Assembly: GCF_002078605.1 (NCBI RefSeq)
Contig: NZ_MSJR01000008.1
Location: 62,001 to 126,000 of the forward strand
DNA: 64,000 nt
Source of the DNA: Salegentibacter sediminis
GTDB lineage: Bacteria > Bacteroidota > Bacteroidia > Flavobacteriales > Flavobacteriaceae
Reading direction: 5' to 3'
Positions within the stretch are counted from its first letter, which is position 1, and each line of letters starts with the position of its first letter. The notes beneath the pieces are model-generated. The model worked only from the letters and a program-made list of their open reading frames with translations. It did no database searches and was not told the origin of the DNA. This document shows, in pieces, positions 25,823 through 35,732 of this stretch. Both the position numbers and the translations under genes were made by a program.

Positions 25823-27187
25823 ATGTCCGTTTTCAAAAGAGTTCGTAACACCTTCAGGCTACTGAAGTCGGTTGACATGGATCAACTGGCAAAAATAAAC
25901 CAGCAAATAGACCTTTCAGAAGCTATGAAAACTTTGGGTGCGCTGGATGAACGCCAACTCAAAGGTTTGATGAAAATGTTAAAAACGAAGCGGAAAAAAG
26001 GCCAGAGTGACCTCCCCCCCATCGATGGGGATTTCTATAACCTGGACCTCAAATTAACCGGGGAACAGCGCAATTTGCAAATGGAAGTCCGAAATTTTAT
26101 GGAAGATGAGATCCGCCCCCTGGTTAACGACCATTGGAATCGCGCCAAATTTCCTATGGAGATCATTGAAAAATTCAAAAAACTCAATATAACAGGAGTC
26201 CCATATAAAGGATACGGCTGTCCCAATCTCCCCTTTTTAATGGAAGGTGTCATTGCCCAGGAGATCGCCCGGGTGGATGTTTCTATCTCTACATTTTTCG
26301 GGGTACACAGTGGGCTGGCAATGGGTTCCATCTACCTCTGCGGGAGTGAGGAACAAAAGCAGGAATGGCTGCCCAAAATGCAGAAACTGGAAAAAATTGG
26401 TGCCTTTGGGCTTACCGAACCAAATGTAGGTTCTGGAGTGGCAGGAGGGCTGGAAACAAGCTGTAAATTTGATGGGGAAAACTGGATTTTAAACGGACAG
26501 AAGAAATGGATTGGTAACGCCACCTTTGCCGATGTGATCGTAATCTGGGCAAGAGATGAAGATTCCAATCAGGTGAAAGGTTTCCTGGTAAAAAAGGAAA
26601 ATCCCGGTTTTAAGGCCGAAAAGATGGAAGATAAGATGGCACTGCGAATTGTACAGAATGCCCTTATCACCCTTGATAATTGCAGAGTGCCTGAAAGCGA
26701 CAGGCTACAAAATGCCAACAGCTTTAAGGATACGGCTAAGGTACTGAGGATGACTCGTGCCGGAGTTGCATGGCAGGCTGTAGGCTGTGCCCGTGGCGCC
26801 TATGAAAGCGCCCTTAAGTACACCCGAAAAAGAGAACAATTTGGAAGGCCAATAGCTTCTTATCAGCTTATTCAAAATCATCTGGTAGAAATGCTTTCCA
26901 ACCTTACGGCTATGCAAACCCTGGTATTTAGACTTTCGGAAATGCAGGATGCCGGGATGCTTTCAGATGAACACGCCTCCTTAGCCAAAGTCTTCTGTAG
27001 TATGCGCACCCGGGATGTGGTGAGCCGTGCCCGGGAAGTACTGGGAGGAAACGGAATTTTACTCGAATATGATGTGGCCCGTTTTGTGGCCGATGCCGAA
27101 GCTATTTACAGCTATGAAGGCACCAAAGAAATAAATTCATTAATTGTAGGCCGTGCCATTACTGGTTACAGTGCCTTTGTTAGTTAA
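25823..27187 (+). CDS. Acyl-CoA dehydrogenase family protein, glutaryl-CoA dehydrogenase-like
   Basis: 454 residues. An N-terminal extension of about 75 residues (charged, helical) precedes a standard acyl-CoA dehydrogenase: GAFGLTEPNVGSG (flavin-binding segment), GQKKWIGNATFADV, and a C-terminal YEGTKEINSLIVGRAITG in which the Glu aligns with the catalytic base of the glutaryl-CoA/isovaleryl subgroup. GRAITG is typical of glutaryl-CoA dehydrogenase. Electrons would go to ETF, encoded 18 kb away (etfBA). Substrate is inference. Confidence 0.85.
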   Translation: MSVFKRVRNTFRLLKSVDMDQLAKINQQIDLSEAMKTLGALDERQLKGLMKMLKTKRKKGQSDLPPIDGDFYNLDLKLTGEQRNLQMEVRNFMEDEIRPLVNDHWNRAKFPMEIIEKFKKLNITGVPYKGYGCPNLPFLMEGVIAQEIARVDVSISTFFGVHSGLAMGSIYLCGSEEQKQEWLPKMQKLEKIGAFGLTEPNVGSGVAGGLETSCKFDGENWILNGQKKWIGNATFADVIVIWARDEDSNQVKGFLVKKENPGFKAEKMEDKMALRIVQNALITLDNCRVPESDRLQNANSFKDTAKVLRMTRAGVAWQAVGCARGAYESALKYTRKREQFGRPIASYQLIQNHLVEMLSNLTAMQTLVFRLSEMQDAGMLSDEHASLAKVFCSMRTRDVVSRAREVLGGNGILLEYDVARFVADAEAIYSYEGTKEINSLIVGRAITGYSAFVS

Positions 27188-27214
27188 AATATAAACCATT
27201 TTAAAACAGAACGA

Positions 27215-28144
27215 ATGTCATTTTTAATTGTTAGTCCGGGAAAAGACCCGAAACCCTGGGTAGAAGCTTTACAAAACCAACACCCTGGTTTAAATATTTA
27301 TGTCTATCCAGAAGAACACGATAAAGAAGAAGTTGAATTTGTGCTTTCATGGAAACATCCGCGCGGACTTTTCAAAAATTATCCGAATCTAAAAGTAATT
27401 GCCTCAATGGGCGCCGGGGTAGATCATATTACCAGCGACGAGGAATTGCCTGAAAATATTAAAGTCACCAAAGTAGTTGATGATATGCTCTCGGCCGATA
27501 TGGGGAATTTTATTCTGAGTCTAATTCTTCAGCACCAGAGAAATTTACTGGATTATAGCCGGCAGCAAGCCAAAAAGCAATGGCAACCCAAAACTTATAG
27601 ACGAAACAAGGACGTAAGAGTGGGAATTCTTGGCCTGGGAACCCTGGGTAAGAAAGCAGCCGAAATCCTGGTAAATAATAATTTCGATGTACACGGATTT
27701 TCCCGAAATTCTAAAGAAATCGATGGGGTAGAAAGTTTTTCAGGAGAAGATCAATTTGAAGAGTTTTTGAGACAGTCTGATATCCTGGTGAATTTACTGC
27801 CCTTAACTCCAAAAACCGAGAAGATCCTTAATAAGGAATTATTTGAAAAACTTCCCGAAGGGGCTTATGTGATAAATGTTGCCCGGGGAGAACACCTGGT
27901 GGAACTGGACCTGATAGAAATGTTAGACCAGGATCACCTCTCGGGAGCAGCTATAGATGTATTCTGGCAGGAACCTCTGCCCGAGGATCATCCGTTTTGG
28001 GAGCATCCTCAGGTTTTTATTACCCCTCATATCGCCAGTGTCACCCACCCCGAAGCTGTGGTGCCACAAATCGTGGAAAATTATGAACATATGATGGAGG
28101 ATGAACCTCTAAAAAATCTCGTAAAACGTGATATAGGTTATTAA
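27215..28144 (+). CDS. D-2-hydroxyacid dehydrogenase, GhrA-like
   Basis: 309 residues. NAD(P)-binding GILGLGTLGKKA; catalytic Arg in NVARGEHLVE, Glu in the following segment and His in PHIASVTHPE. The overall pattern matches the glyoxylate/hydroxypyruvate reductase A group. It reduces small 2-oxoacids; the substrate cannot be read from sequence. It follows the dehydrogenase gene by 27 bases and precedes a Usp gene by 11, suggesting one transcript. Confidence 0.85.
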   Translation: MSFLIVSPGKDPKPWVEALQNQHPGLNIYVYPEEHDKEEVEFVLSWKHPRGLFKNYPNLKVIASMGAGVDHITSDEELPENIKVTKVVDDMLSADMGNFILSLILQHQRNLLDYSRQQAKKQWQPKTYRRNKDVRVGILGLGTLGKKAAEILVNNNFDVHGFSRNSKEIDGVESFSGEDQFEEFLRQSDILVNLLPLTPKTEKILNKELFEKLPEGAYVINVARGEHLVELDLIEMLDQDHLSGAAIDVFWQEPLPEDHPFWEHPQVFITPHIASVTHPEAVVPQIVENYEHMMEDEPLKNLVKRDIGY

Positions 28145-28155
28145 AATATGAAAAA

Positions 28156-28608
28156 ATGGAAGCATTTAAGAACATTCTGGTTGCCGTAGATTTCAATGAT
28201 ACTATTGGAGATCTTATGGGTTATGCGGAAAGCATTGCCGAAAAATTCGGATCAAAAGTATGGGTAGTTCATGTGGCTGAACCAAGCCCCGATTTTACCG
28301 GATACGAGGTTGGCCCTCAATATATCCGGGATCTAAAAGCCGAAGAGTTTCGGGAAGAGCACCGACAGCTGCAGGCAATGAGCAAACTCTTTTTAGATCA
28401 AAACATCGAAGCTGAGGCCTTGCTCATTCAGGGATCTACGGTACAAACTATTATCGAAGAAGTAAAAAAACTTAATGCCGACCTTTTGATCGTTGGCACA
28501 CACAAGCATGGATTTCTCTTCAATATCCTTTCAGAAAATGTCTCTTTGGAATTACTCAAGAAGGCCGAAGTGCCTTTTTTGGCCATTCCCATTGAGGAAG
28601 AGAAGTAA
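28156..28608 (+). CDS. Universal stress protein family
   Basis: 150 residues, single UspA domain. Starts KNILVAVDFND; the ATP-loop region VGTHKHGFLFNILSENVS departs from the GxxGxxxxxxxxxG(S/T) motif (Asn for the second Gly), so nucleotide binding is doubtful. Stress-related cytoplasmic protein of unclear mechanism. Eleven bases after the GhrA-like gene. Confidence 0.88.
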   Translation: MEAFKNILVAVDFNDTIGDLMGYAESIAEKFGSKVWVVHVAEPSPDFTGYEVGPQYIRDLKAEEFREEHRQLQAMSKLFLDQNIEAEALLIQGSTVQTIIEEVKKLNADLLIVGTHKHGFLFNILSENVSLELLKKAEVPFLAIPIEEEK

Positions 28609-28707
28609 GAATCCATATTTGAAAAGTTTTTGATTTTTCTTAGAAACCTTAACTTTAGGGATTACAATTTTTAATCCTTAACCTGGGTATTTCCCCTATT
28701 TCATAAG

Positions 28708-29646
28708 ATGATCAGCAAAAGAGAATTTCTAAAGCTTCACGAAAATATAAAACCTCATATTCACCACACCCCGGTATTGAGTTCGCATCTGCTTAACGAA
28801 ATAGCCGGGACGGAGATATTTTTTAAATGCGAGAACTTGCAGCGGGGTGGCGCCTTTAAGATAAGGGGCGCTACGGCCGCCATTTTAAACCTGGATGCAG
28901 AAGCCCGGAAAAAGGGAGTAGTTACCCATTCGTCGGGAAATTTTGCCCAGGCAGTTTCATTGGCTGCAAAAAGTCTGGGGATCCCGGCCTATATCGTCAT
29001 GCCTTCTTCAGCTCCAGAAGTAAAAAAAGCTGCGGTTAAAAGTTACGGCGGGCAAATCACTATTTGTCCTCCAAGCCTGGAAGACCGGGAAGCTGCTGCC
29101 GAAAAAATCGTAAATGAAACCGGGGCTACTTTTTTACATCCTTCCAACCAACTGGATGTAATTTACGGGCAGGGAACCTCGGCCATGGAACTGCTGGAAG
29201 AACTTCCCGATCTGGAGGTAATTATCACTCCCGTGGGTGGTGGCGGACTCCTGGCCGGAACTGCTTTTGCAGTGAATTACTTCGGAAAAAACTGCACATG
29301 CATTGGCGCCGAACCCTTTGAAGTAGATGACGCCTACAGATCCCTTAAAAGCGGGAAAATAGAAACTAACAAATCAACAAACACTATTGCCGATGGGCTT
29401 AAAACCCAACTTGGAGACCAAAATTTCCCAATTATTCAGCAATATGTCTCTGAGATCATCAGGGTGGAGGAAGCCGAGATTATTTCAGCGATGCGCTTAA
29501 TTTGGGAACGGATGAAGATTATTGTAGAACCTTCAAGTGCGGTAGCTCTTGCGGCAGTGCTTCGGGAAAAAGAAAAATTCAGGGGAAAGAAAACAGGGAT
29601 TATCATTTCGGGGGGAAATGTGGATTTAGACCATTTACCTTTTTAA
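28708..29646 (+). CDS. Threonine/serine dehydratase or serine racemase-like PLP enzyme
   Basis: 312 residues, fold-type II PLP enzyme. GGAFKIRGA holds the PLP lysine, HSSGNFAQA binds the substrate carboxylate, VGGGGLLAG the phosphate. No regulatory ACT domain, so it fits the catabolic threonine dehydratase/serine racemase group rather than biosynthetic IlvA. Role could be serine or threonine deamination or D-serine formation. Confidence 0.85.
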   Translation: MISKREFLKLHENIKPHIHHTPVLSSHLLNEIAGTEIFFKCENLQRGGAFKIRGATAAILNLDAEARKKGVVTHSSGNFAQAVSLAAKSLGIPAYIVMPSSAPEVKKAAVKSYGGQITICPPSLEDREAAAEKIVNETGATFLHPSNQLDVIYGQGTSAMELLEELPDLEVIITPVGGGGLLAGTAFAVNYFGKNCTCIGAEPFEVDDAYRSLKSGKIETNKSTNTIADGLKTQLGDQNFPIIQQYVSEIIRVEEAEIISAMRLIWERMKIIVEPSSAVALAAVLREKEKFRGKKTGIIISGGNVDLDHLPF

Positions 29647-29713
29647 CCTGATTTTCTGTTTCTCTTTTTTCAAAAAAAAGAAGCTGTATATTTAGGGCCT
29701 TAAAATCTATAAA

Positions 29714-32700
29714 ATGCTCAAAAAATTCCTTCCGGCCATATTTTTACTTCTGGTCGCCCCCAGCCTGATCGCACAGGAAGACAAAGAAAAAAATAAATGG
29801 GATGTTAACGATCCTTATTCTGAGGATTGGAATATAAAAAAGGTCCAACTCCAAACCGATGAAGGAACCTGGATGAACCTGGACGTAAGTCCCGATGGAA
29901 AAATCATCGTTTTTGATCTTTTGGGCGACATCTATTCTATGCCTATTTCCGGAGGAAAAGCTACCGCCTTGCGCAGCGGGATGGCCTATGAGGTGCAACC
30001 CCGGTTTAGCCCCGATGGTTCCAAAATATCTTTTACCAGCGATGCCGCCGGAGGCGATAATATCTGGATAATGGAGCGCAATGGCGAAAACGCTAAACAA
30101 CTTACAAAAGAAGATTTCAGACTTTTAAATAACGGGGTGTGGACTGCCGATGGAAATTCCATCATTGCCAGAAAACATTTTACCTCTGGCCGTTCCCTTG
30201 GTGCCGGTGAAATGTGGCAATATCATATTGGCGGAGAAGCGGGGCTTCAGCTAACCGAGCGAAAAAACGACCAGCAGGATGTAAACGAACCCAGCGTTTC
30301 TCCCGATGGCAAATACCTTTATTACAGCGAGGATATGTATCCCGGTGGTGCTTTTCAATATAATAAAGACCCGAATAAACAGATCTACGTGATCAAGCGT
30401 TACGATTTCGAAACCGGTGAGAACACTACTATAACGGGTGGTCCAGGCGGGGCTGCAAGACCTCAGGTTTCTCCCGACGGTAAGAAACTGGCTTTTGTAA
30501 AGCGTATCAGGACAAAATCTGTTTTATACATCCACGACCTGGAAACCGGCGAAGAATGGCCGGTTTATGATAAGCTTAGCAAAGACCAGCAGGAAGCCTG
30601 GGCTATTTTTGGCGTTTATCCCGGCTATTCCTGGATGCCCAACAATAAGGAAATCGTTTTTTGGGCCGAAGGCAAGATTAACAAAGTAAATATTGAGACC
30701 TTCGAAAGCCAGGTAATTCCTTTTGAGGTTGAAAATACCATTGAAATTGCCGAAAGCCACCGCAGCGAACATCAGGTATTTTCAGAAGAATTTGAGGCTA
30801 AAGTGATACGTCATGCGGTAACGTCCCCCAATGGTCAGACCTTAGTATTCAGTGCTGTGGGTCATCTCTGGAAAAAAGACCTGCCAAACGGCAAACCTCA
30901 GCGAATAACAAAAAGTGAGGAATTTGAATTTGAACCGGCCTTTTCCCCCGACGGAAAAGAGATCGCCTATGTTACCTGGACAGACGAGGGAATGGGTGCT
31001 TTAAGGAAAGTAAGCCTTAATGGTAGAAATTCGCAGAAATTAACTTCAGAAAAAGGGATCTTCCGAAATCCGTCTTTCTCACCCGATGGAAAAAGCATCG
31101 TATTCGTAAAAGAAAAAGGAAATTCAGATCAGGGACAGACTTTTAGCAAGAACCCGGGGATCTACACGATAAGCACTTCCGGAGATAATTTGAAAAAGAT
31201 CCATGACTCAGGAGATTTCCCCCAATACAGCGCCGATGGTAAACGAATATTTTTCCAAACCGGAGGTAGTCTGATGGGCAGTATTGAGAAAAATCTAAAG
31301 AGTATCGACCTTAGCGGCCATGAGGAGCGGACGCACATCAAGTCTAAATACGCGAACCGTCTCGTTCCGAGTCCGGACAATAAATGGGTGGTTTTCTCAC
31401 ATTTGCACAAGGCTTATGTGGCTCCGTTACCCCTGACCGGTCGCCCGGTAGACCTGGACAATAAAACCAAAACAGTACCGGTAAGCCAGATCGCAAAAGA
31501 TGCGGGACTTAATCTGCATTGGTCTAATGACAGTAAAAATCTTCACTGGACCCTGGGAGACGAATATTTCACCAACAAAGTTTCAGAAAGATTTACCTTT
31601 TTACAGAATTCGCCCGATTCCATCCCTCCAATTACTGAAAAAGGCACCAAAATAGGATTAAAGCTGGAAACCGATGTTCCTTCGGGGCAAATAGCCCTTA
31701 CCAATGCGCGCATCATTACCATGAACGGCGACAAAGTAATTGAGAACGGAAGTATCTTAATTGAAAGCAATAAAATTATTGCGGTGGGCGAAGCTTCCGA
31801 AGTGAATATTCCTGGCCGTGCTAAGGTTTATGACCTGGAAGGTAAAACAATTATGCCTGGAATAGTAGATGCTCACGCCCATATTGGCGCTTTCCGTTAT
31901 GGACTTACTCCGGAAAAACACTGGCCTCTGTATGCAAATCTTGCTTTTGGGGTAACTACGGTACACGATCCTTCCGCTTTAAGTGAGACCATCTTCAGTA
32001 TGGCTGAAATGGTGAAAGCCGGGGAAATGATTGGTCCCAGAATTTATTCGACAGGAGTGATTCTTTACGGTGCCGATGGGGACTTCAAGGCGGTGATTAA
32101 CAACCTGGAAGATGCCCGCTCTGCCTTGAGAAGAACAAAGGCTTTTGGTGCGACTTCAGTAAAGAGTTACAATCAGCCCCGCCGGGAGCAGCGCCAGCAA
32201 ATTATGCAGGCTGCAAAGGAATTAGAGATGAATGTGGTGCCGGAAGGCGGAAGTACCTTTCTCCATAATATGAATATGATCGTAGACGGCCATACCGGAA
32301 TAGAACATAATATTCCTGTGGCGCCGGTTTACAAAGACATAAAAACCCTTTGGGGTAATAGCAAGGCCGGCTACACTCCTACCCTTATTGTAAATTACGG
32401 TGGAATTAACGGGGAATATTATTTCTACGAAAAGGATAATGTATGGGAAAACGAGCGTTTGCTTAATTTTACACCGCGATACATAGTTGATTCCCGGTCC
32501 CGTCATCGCACAACATTACCCGAAGAGGAATATGAAAATGGTCCTATTCTGGTTTCTGAAAGCGCAAAAGAACTCACCGATATTGGTGTAAAAGTAAACC
32601 TTGGTGCTCATGGTCAATTACAGGGCCTTGGAGCACACTGGGAACTTTGGTTGCTTCAAATGGGTGGAATGACCAATATGGAAGCCCTACAGGCAGCCAC

Positions 32701-32995
32701 TATAAACGGGGCAGAATACATCGGAATGGGTAGCGAAATAGGTTCTCTCCAAAAAGGAAAACTGGCCGATTTGATCGTGCTGGAGGAAAATCCGCTTGAA
32801 GATATTCGCAATTCTGAAACTGTTGTTTACACAATGGTGAACGGAAGATTATATGATGCTAAAACGATGAATGAAATTGGTAACGAGCCAAAAGAACGCG
32901 GTGATTTCTATTGGGAAAACAATAAATTTAATGCAGCTTTTCCCTGGCACGAGAATACACAAAGCTTTACGGCCCCGGGTTGCATCTGCCAGTAA
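29714..32995 (+). CDS. Exported TolB-like propeller and amidohydrolase fusion protein
   Basis: 1093 residues with a signal peptide (about 1-20, LLVAPSLIAQ). Residues about 40-620 hold repeated PD40/TolB-type beta-propeller blades (FSPDGKKL-like repeats: VSPDGK, FSPDGSKISF, PSVSPDGKYL). Residues about 650-1060 form an amidohydrolase domain with the metal motif VDAHAHIG, later His residues in GHTGIEHN, and GAHGQLQGLGAHWE. Such fusions are common in Bacteroidota; likely a periplasmic peptidase or cyclic-imide type hydrolase of unknown substrate. The C-terminus ends with a cysteine pair (APGCICQ). Confidence 0.87.
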   Translation: MLKKFLPAIFLLLVAPSLIAQEDKEKNKWDVNDPYSEDWNIKKVQLQTDEGTWMNLDVSPDGKIIVFDLLGDIYSMPISGGKATALRSGMAYEVQPRFSPDGSKISFTSDAAGGDNIWIMERNGENAKQLTKEDFRLLNNGVWTADGNSIIARKHFTSGRSLGAGEMWQYHIGGEAGLQLTERKNDQQDVNEPSVSPDGKYLYYSEDMYPGGAFQYNKDPNKQIYVIKRYDFETGENTTITGGPGGAARPQVSPDGKKLAFVKRIRTKSVLYIHDLETGEEWPVYDKLSKDQQEAWAIFGVYPGYSWMPNNKEIVFWAEGKINKVNIETFESQVIPFEVENTIEIAESHRSEHQVFSEEFEAKVIRHAVTSPNGQTLVFSAVGHLWKKDLPNGKPQRITKSEEFEFEPAFSPDGKEIAYVTWTDEGMGALRKVSLNGRNSQKLTSEKGIFRNPSFSPDGKSIVFVKEKGNSDQGQTFSKNPGIYTISTSGDNLKKIHDSGDFPQYSADGKRIFFQTGGSLMGSIEKNLKSIDLSGHEERTHIKSKYANRLVPSPDNKWVVFSHLHKAYVAPLPLTGRPVDLDNKTKTVPVSQIAKDAGLNLHWSNDSKNLHWTLGDEYFTNKVSERFTFLQNSPDSIPPITEKGTKIGLKLETDVPSGQIALTNARIITMNGDKVIENGSILIESNKIIAVGEASEVNIPGRAKVYDLEGKTIMPGIVDAHAHIGAFRYGLTPEKHWPLYANLAFGVTTVHDPSALSETIFSMAEMVKAGEMIGPRIYSTGVILYGADGDFKAVINNLEDARSALRRTKAFGATSVKSYNQPRREQRQQIMQAAKELEMNVVPEGGSTFLHNMNMIVDGHTGIEHNIPVAPVYKDIKTLWGNSKAGYTPTLIVNYGGINGEYYFYEKDNVWENERLLNFTPRYIVDSRSRHRTTLPEEEYENGPILVSESAKELTDIGVKVNLGAHGQLQGLGAHWELWLLQMGGMTNMEALQAATINGAEYIGMGSEIGSLQKGKLADLIVLEENPLEDIRNSETVVYTMVNGRLYDAKTMNEIGNEPKERGDFYWENNKFNAAFPWHENTQSFTAPGCICQ

Positions 32996-33205
32996 TAAAT
33001 GTTATTTTTAGAAAAAAGATACCTCGTCCTGGAATTTTGTTGGTTAAGAGAAATAACGAAGAATAATCCTTGCGGTTATTTTTGGAATTTTGCGTTTAGT
33101 GCTCAGCGGTCTACCTGGATAATGAGGATTAGCAAAGTATTAAAATCTACTTTTAATTTTTGATCCCTAAAGACTTATCTTTAAACCTGATAAGGATTAA
33201 TATTT

Positions 33206-33544
33206 ATGAGGAAAGTTAAATTCGGAAGACTTTTTACCGGCAGAAAAATAGATGAGAACATCATCCGCGAACACCTGGCGCTGGAACGAACGAAACTCGC
33301 CAATGAGCGTACTCTTTTGTCCTACACTCAGGCGGCACTTTATTTTCTCCTGGGTGGTCTCGCGTTAATTCAATTAAAGGAATACGAAGAGATGCACTAC
33401 ATTGGATACCTTGCACTGGTATTTTCAGTGCTTTTTCTCACCGTGGGCATCTGGAGGTTTATAGTTCTGAAGAATAAGATGAAGGATTTGCTGAAGGGAA
33501 AGGTAGAGTCATCAGCTGAGGAGCAGGACGATTCCCAGGAATAA
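33206..33544 (+). CDS. DUF202 (YidH-type) membrane protein
   Basis: 112 residues. The conserved motif LALERTKLANERTLLSYTQAAL precedes two hydrophobic segments (about 45-65 and 72-92), ending in an acidic tail. The family motif is clear; function unknown. The 210 bases before it show no gene. Confidence 0.85.
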   Translation: MRKVKFGRLFTGRKIDENIIREHLALERTKLANERTLLSYTQAALYFLLGGLALIQLKEYEEMHYIGYLALVFSVLFLTVGIWRFIVLKNKMKDLLKGKVESSAEEQDDSQE

Positions 33545-33643
33545 TTTATAGCTTAGCCGAAGGTCACGGTTTTGAGAATTCATTTAAAAACCTGTGAAAT
33601 AATAAAAAGTTTACTCCAAGACTTCAATACAAGATATCTGTAA

Positions 33644-34018
33644 GTGCAAACTTTCACCCATTACTTTCTTCACTTTATAGCCATAGGCGCTATTGCCTGG
33701 TTTTATGATAAAAAGAACTGGCGAAGAAACTGGCTCATCCTTCTGGCTACCATGGCCGTAGATCTCGACCACGTTTTTGCGACGCCTCTTTTTGACCCTA
33801 TGCGCTGCGGAATTGGCTACCATCCCCTGCATAGCTTTTGGGCAATTGGAGTTTATTTCTTCGGAAGTATTTTTGTGAAACATAAAAACATCAGATTAAT
33901 ATTTATTGGCCTTTTTTTTCATATGATCACCGATTTCATAGACTGTCTTTGGATGTTCTCTAAATGTGAAGCATGCTTTACCGCCTCTGAAATATATAAA
34001 TGGAAAGACATTTTCTGA
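33644..34018 (+). CDS. Small membrane protein, DUF6122-like
   Basis: 124 residues with a GTG start directly after an in-frame stop; the next Met (residue 37) would remove the first membrane segment. Three to four hydrophobic segments and conserved-looking polar motifs: TMAVDLDHVFATPLFDPMRCGIGYHPLHS and HMITDFIDCLW. The family is, from memory, a DUF6122 group restricted to Bacteroidota. D-D-H and H-x-x-T-D residues in membrane-flanking positions suggest metal binding as in YdjM/LexA-regulated hydrolase-like membrane proteins (inference). Ends 2 bases from the convergent DUF302 gene. Confidence 0.7.
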   Translation: MQTFTHYFLHFIAIGAIAWFYDKKNWRRNWLILLATMAVDLDHVFATPLFDPMRCGIGYHPLHSFWAIGVYFFGSIFVKHKNIRLIFIGLFFHMITDFIDCLWMFSKCEACFTASEIYKWKDIF

Positions 34019-34020
34019 AT

Positions 34021-34923
34021 TTATTCTGAAGGATGCCCGGCTGCCTTTTGCACCAGCTCTGCCTGAACCTTCTCTATCTTGCGGAGAGCTTCCAGGTTTT
34101 TATTTATCCTGAAGCGCGTGGATAAAAATTCAGAAGAATTATATGAAATCTTTACCGCCCCGGCCTCGTCCCTCCACACCAGCATTTTAACCGGTAACTC
34201 CAGGGCAGAAAGCCTGGCTTCCTGCATAAGCTCTGTCCCTACTACGGGATTTCCAAAAACCAGAAGCGTAGCAGGTCTAAGCCCCATTCCCAGCTTTTCG
34301 GCATTTTTGGTGTGATCTATTTTAGCAAAAAGCCTCATTCCGTCCATAACAGTGATTTCATTAATTAGTCGGGTGAGGGTTTCATTAAAACTATGGCTGC
34401 TGTTATAGCTTTCAATTCCCTCTTTATACCGAATTTTATATCTGCCCGTCTTATTAGGGTTTCGGCCTGTAACATCTTTAGCTATATCTTTCAGGCTCTT
34501 TTTTATATTGTTTAAAATCTTGCGGGATTTCAGTGCATGACGGGTTCTTAGATGGTCCACATCGCTGTAAGCCAGAAATACTTTTCCTTTTTCATCTTCC
34601 CCAAGAAGGATTTTTAAGGGAAGATCAAGGCCTGCTACCTGCCTGTTTTGCATTAGCGGGGTTCCTGCTTTGGCATTGCCGAAGATAATAAGCCTGGCAG
34701 GTGCTAATTCCAGCCCTACTTCCCGGCCATTTTGGGAATGATCAATCTCGGCAAATATCTTTAACTCCGAATTTTCTGCAAGTCGCTTTGTAAGACGGGT
34801 ATAGGTTTCCTTAAAATCATAACGACTTTCGGCTTGCATCACCGCAGCCCATTGCTCTTCCTGAGCTTTTCCCTGCCCCAGGAATAGAACGTTAAAAACA
34901 ACAAAAAATAACAGTATTCTCAT
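34021..34923 (-). CDS. Exported protein with two DUF302 domains
   Basis: 300 residues with signal peptide (MRILLFFVVFNVLFLGQGKAQ). Two tandem copies of the DUF302 fold are seen: first SRYDFKETYTRLTKRLAE ... FAEIDHSQNG ... LIIFGNAKAGTPLMQ, then SSHSFNETLTRLINEI ... FAKIDHTKNA ... LLVFGNPVVGTELMQ. The internal duplication is plain by eye. Function unknown; probably periplasmic. Confidence 0.88.
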   Translation of the reverse strand: MRILLFFVVFNVLFLGQGKAQEEQWAAVMQAESRYDFKETYTRLTKRLAENSELKIFAEIDHSQNGREVGLELAPARLIIFGNAKAGTPLMQNRQVAGLDLPLKILLGEDEKGKVFLAYSDVDHLRTRHALKSRKILNNIKKSLKDIAKDVTGRNPNKTGRYKIRYKEGIESYNSSHSFNETLTRLINEITVMDGMRLFAKIDHTKNAEKLGMGLRPATLLVFGNPVVGTELMQEARLSALELPVKMLVWRDEAGAVKISYNSSEFLSTRFRINKNLEALRKIEKVQAELVQKAAGHPSE

Positions 34924-35106
34924 CTTTTAAATTTCATGAAGAAATCCCCTTTTAAGTTAATCAATTACAGGAAAATAGGGAAGTATGGCAAAGCCTATTT
35001 TAAATTTTATAAATAAATTGACAAACCGAAAAATTGGGTATTGTTCAAATCTTTTATCTTTACACCAACAATTACCAAATCTAACGAGCGAATAAAATTT
35101 AGACTT

Positions 35107-35721
35107 ATGCATGTAGCTATTGCAGGAAATATTGGGGCCGGAAAAACCACCCTCACAAAACTTCTGGCAAAACATTATAATTGGGAAGCACAGTTTGAGG
35201 AAGTTCTGGAAAACCCCTACCTGGAAGATTTCTACAACAAAATGGAACGATGGTCTTTTAACCTGCAGATTTACTTTTTAAACAGCAGGTTCAGGCAAAT
35301 TCTTCAGATTAGGGAAAGCGGAGAAAAAATCATCCAGGACCGAACCATTTATGAAGATGCCCATATTTTTGCTCCCAACCTGCATGCGATGGGACTTATG
35401 ACTAACCGTGACTTCGAGAATTATAAGTCTTTATTTGATTTAATGGAAAGTGTGGTACAAGGGCCCGATCTTTTAATTTATTTGCGCAGCAGCATTCCTA
35501 ACCTTGTTAACCAGATTCACAAACGTGGGCGGGATTATGAAAATTCAATTTCAATTGATTACTTAAGCAGGCTGAATGAACGTTACGAGGCCTGGGTACA
35601 CAATTACGAGAAAGGAAATCTACTTATTATCGATGTAGATAACATCAACTTTGTAGATAATCCCGAAGATCTCGGAAATATTATTAACCGCATTGACGGA
35701 GAATTGCATGGTTTATTTTAA
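35107..35721 (+). CDS. Deoxynucleoside kinase
   Basis: 204 residues from ATG 35107; the frame extends to 35041 but the P-loop strand MHVAIAGNIGAGKTTL begins at this Met. Walker A GNIGAGKTT, then QDRTIYEDAHIF (DR[ST] motif of dNK/dGK family) and the lid KRGRDYENSI. It phosphorylates deoxynucleosides for salvage; deoxyadenosine/deoxyguanosine or broad specificity cannot be separated. Followed 11 bases later by the hydroxylase gene. Confidence 0.9.
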   Translation: MHVAIAGNIGAGKTTLTKLLAKHYNWEAQFEEVLENPYLEDFYNKMERWSFNLQIYFLNSRFRQILQIRESGEKIIQDRTIYEDAHIFAPNLHAMGLMTNRDFENYKSLFDLMESVVQGPDLLIYLRSSIPNLVNQIHKRGRDYENSISIDYLSRLNERYEAWVHNYEKGNLLIIDVDNINFVDNPEDLGNIINRIDGELHGLF

Positions 35722-35732
35722 AAACTGAAAAA